Shown here: positions 63,881 to 64,000 of the stretch, piece by piece
Layout of the letters: every line of letters starts with the position of its first letter
Position numbering within the stretch: position 1 is the first letter of the stretch
Assembly (NCBI GenBank): GCA_947258385.1
Contig: CAMYII010000105.1
Coordinates: 94,022 to 158,021, forward strand
DNA: 64,000 nt
Direction of reading: 5' to 3'
Source: Acidiferrobacterales bacterium
GTDB taxonomy: Bacteria; Pseudomonadota; Gammaproteobacteria; Acidiferrobacterales; SZUA-150
Program-made: the position numbers and the translations under genes
The notes under the pieces: generated by a model
What the model was told of the DNA's origin: nothing
Database searches by the model: none
Seen by the model: only the letters and a program-made list of their open reading frames with translations

Positions 63881-64000
63881 TTATTCTCCACTGCCACCTT
63901 TATCACTGCCCTTTGCTCTCTTGTAGATTACCCGACCACTCGCTAGCAACGATTTTTCTACCTTGCCATCCGCTAGTAAGCGCTCAATGGCTTTTTCCAT
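63881..64000 (-). CDS. partial gene at window edge
   Basis: Thirty-nine codons ending at a TAA at 63881-63883, reading MEKAIERLLADGKVEKSLLA from the edge, then SGRVIYKRAKGSDKGGSGE. An ATG falls exactly at base 64000, but the gene may continue outside. No family can be assigned from this fragment. It is followed 15 bp later by the possible second effector. Confidence 0.4.
   Translation of the reverse strand: MEKAIERLLADGKVEKSLLASGRVIYKRAKGSDKGGSGE

Overview
The window looks like chromosomal DNA of a Gram-negative proteobacterium, probably a gammaproteobacterium. The evidence is a YoaA/DinG-type helicase, an AddAB-like helicase/nuclease pair with an Fe-S staple, a periplasmic binding protein next to a GGDEF/EAL protein, and sigma-54 regulation. 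No rRNA, tRNA or CRISPR array was seen. GC content is fairly high in the flanks and in most of the cluster. It drops clearly at about 14-17.4 kb and 47.4-50.3 kb, which look like later insertions.

Layout. (1) 0-11.1 kb is housekeeping: an AddB-like nuclease (cut by the window edge), an AddA/RecB-like helicase-nuclease, yoaA, a PotD-like binding protein and a Cache-HAMP-GGDEF-EAL protein. (2) 11.2-17.4 kb, minus strand: an alpha/beta hydrolase with membrane segments, an SH3b-NlpC/P60 peptidase, and a low-GC trio (trypsin-like protease with a possible beta-barrel tail, and two envelope proteins of unknown function). (3) 17.6-19.35 kb: a lysis-like cassette (amidase, 3TM holin, DUF1508) behind a consensus sigma-54 promoter. 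(4) 19.8-57.7 kb, minus strand: an extracellular contractile injection system (eCIS). In transcription order it has DUF3467, a Pvc15-like AAA+ ATPase, a DUF4157 effector with a C-terminal HNH-like nuclease, an immunity-like island bordered by IS3 remnants, a YkgJ-type Cys-cluster protein, a Pvc16 cap, a CarboxypepD_reg protein, two sheaths (one carrying a lamin-tail domain), tube 1, a gp6-like protein, a DUF6760 micro-protein, tube 2, a disordered protein, a LysM hub, gpD, gpV, gp25, two J-type baseplate proteins, tail protein I, a fibre-like protein, an Ig-repeat protein with a K/E-rich tail, two ATP-grasp proteins, a five-module glycosyltransferase and a GT2. (5) 58.1-59.5 kb: a sigma-54 activator. 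(6) 59.9-64 kb: a small membrane protein, a large HEYLH metalloprotease-like lipoprotein candidate, a possible second eCIS effector, and a partial gene.

How it fits together. Four minus-strand elements with the TGGCAC-N5-TTGC layout of sigma-54 promoters lie ahead of the activator gene, the DUF3467/ATPase/effector operon, the structural operon and the lysis-like cassette. Each has an inverted repeat 70-110 bp upstream. There are two repeat types: TGTAACA-N6-TGTTACA at the two eCIS operons, and GGGTC-N6-GACCC at the regulator and the lysis cassette. The inference is one RpoN-controlled programme that makes particles, loads a nuclease effector and releases the particles by lysis. The ATP-grasp pair and glycosyltransferases at the distal end suggest that a particle component is modified after translation.
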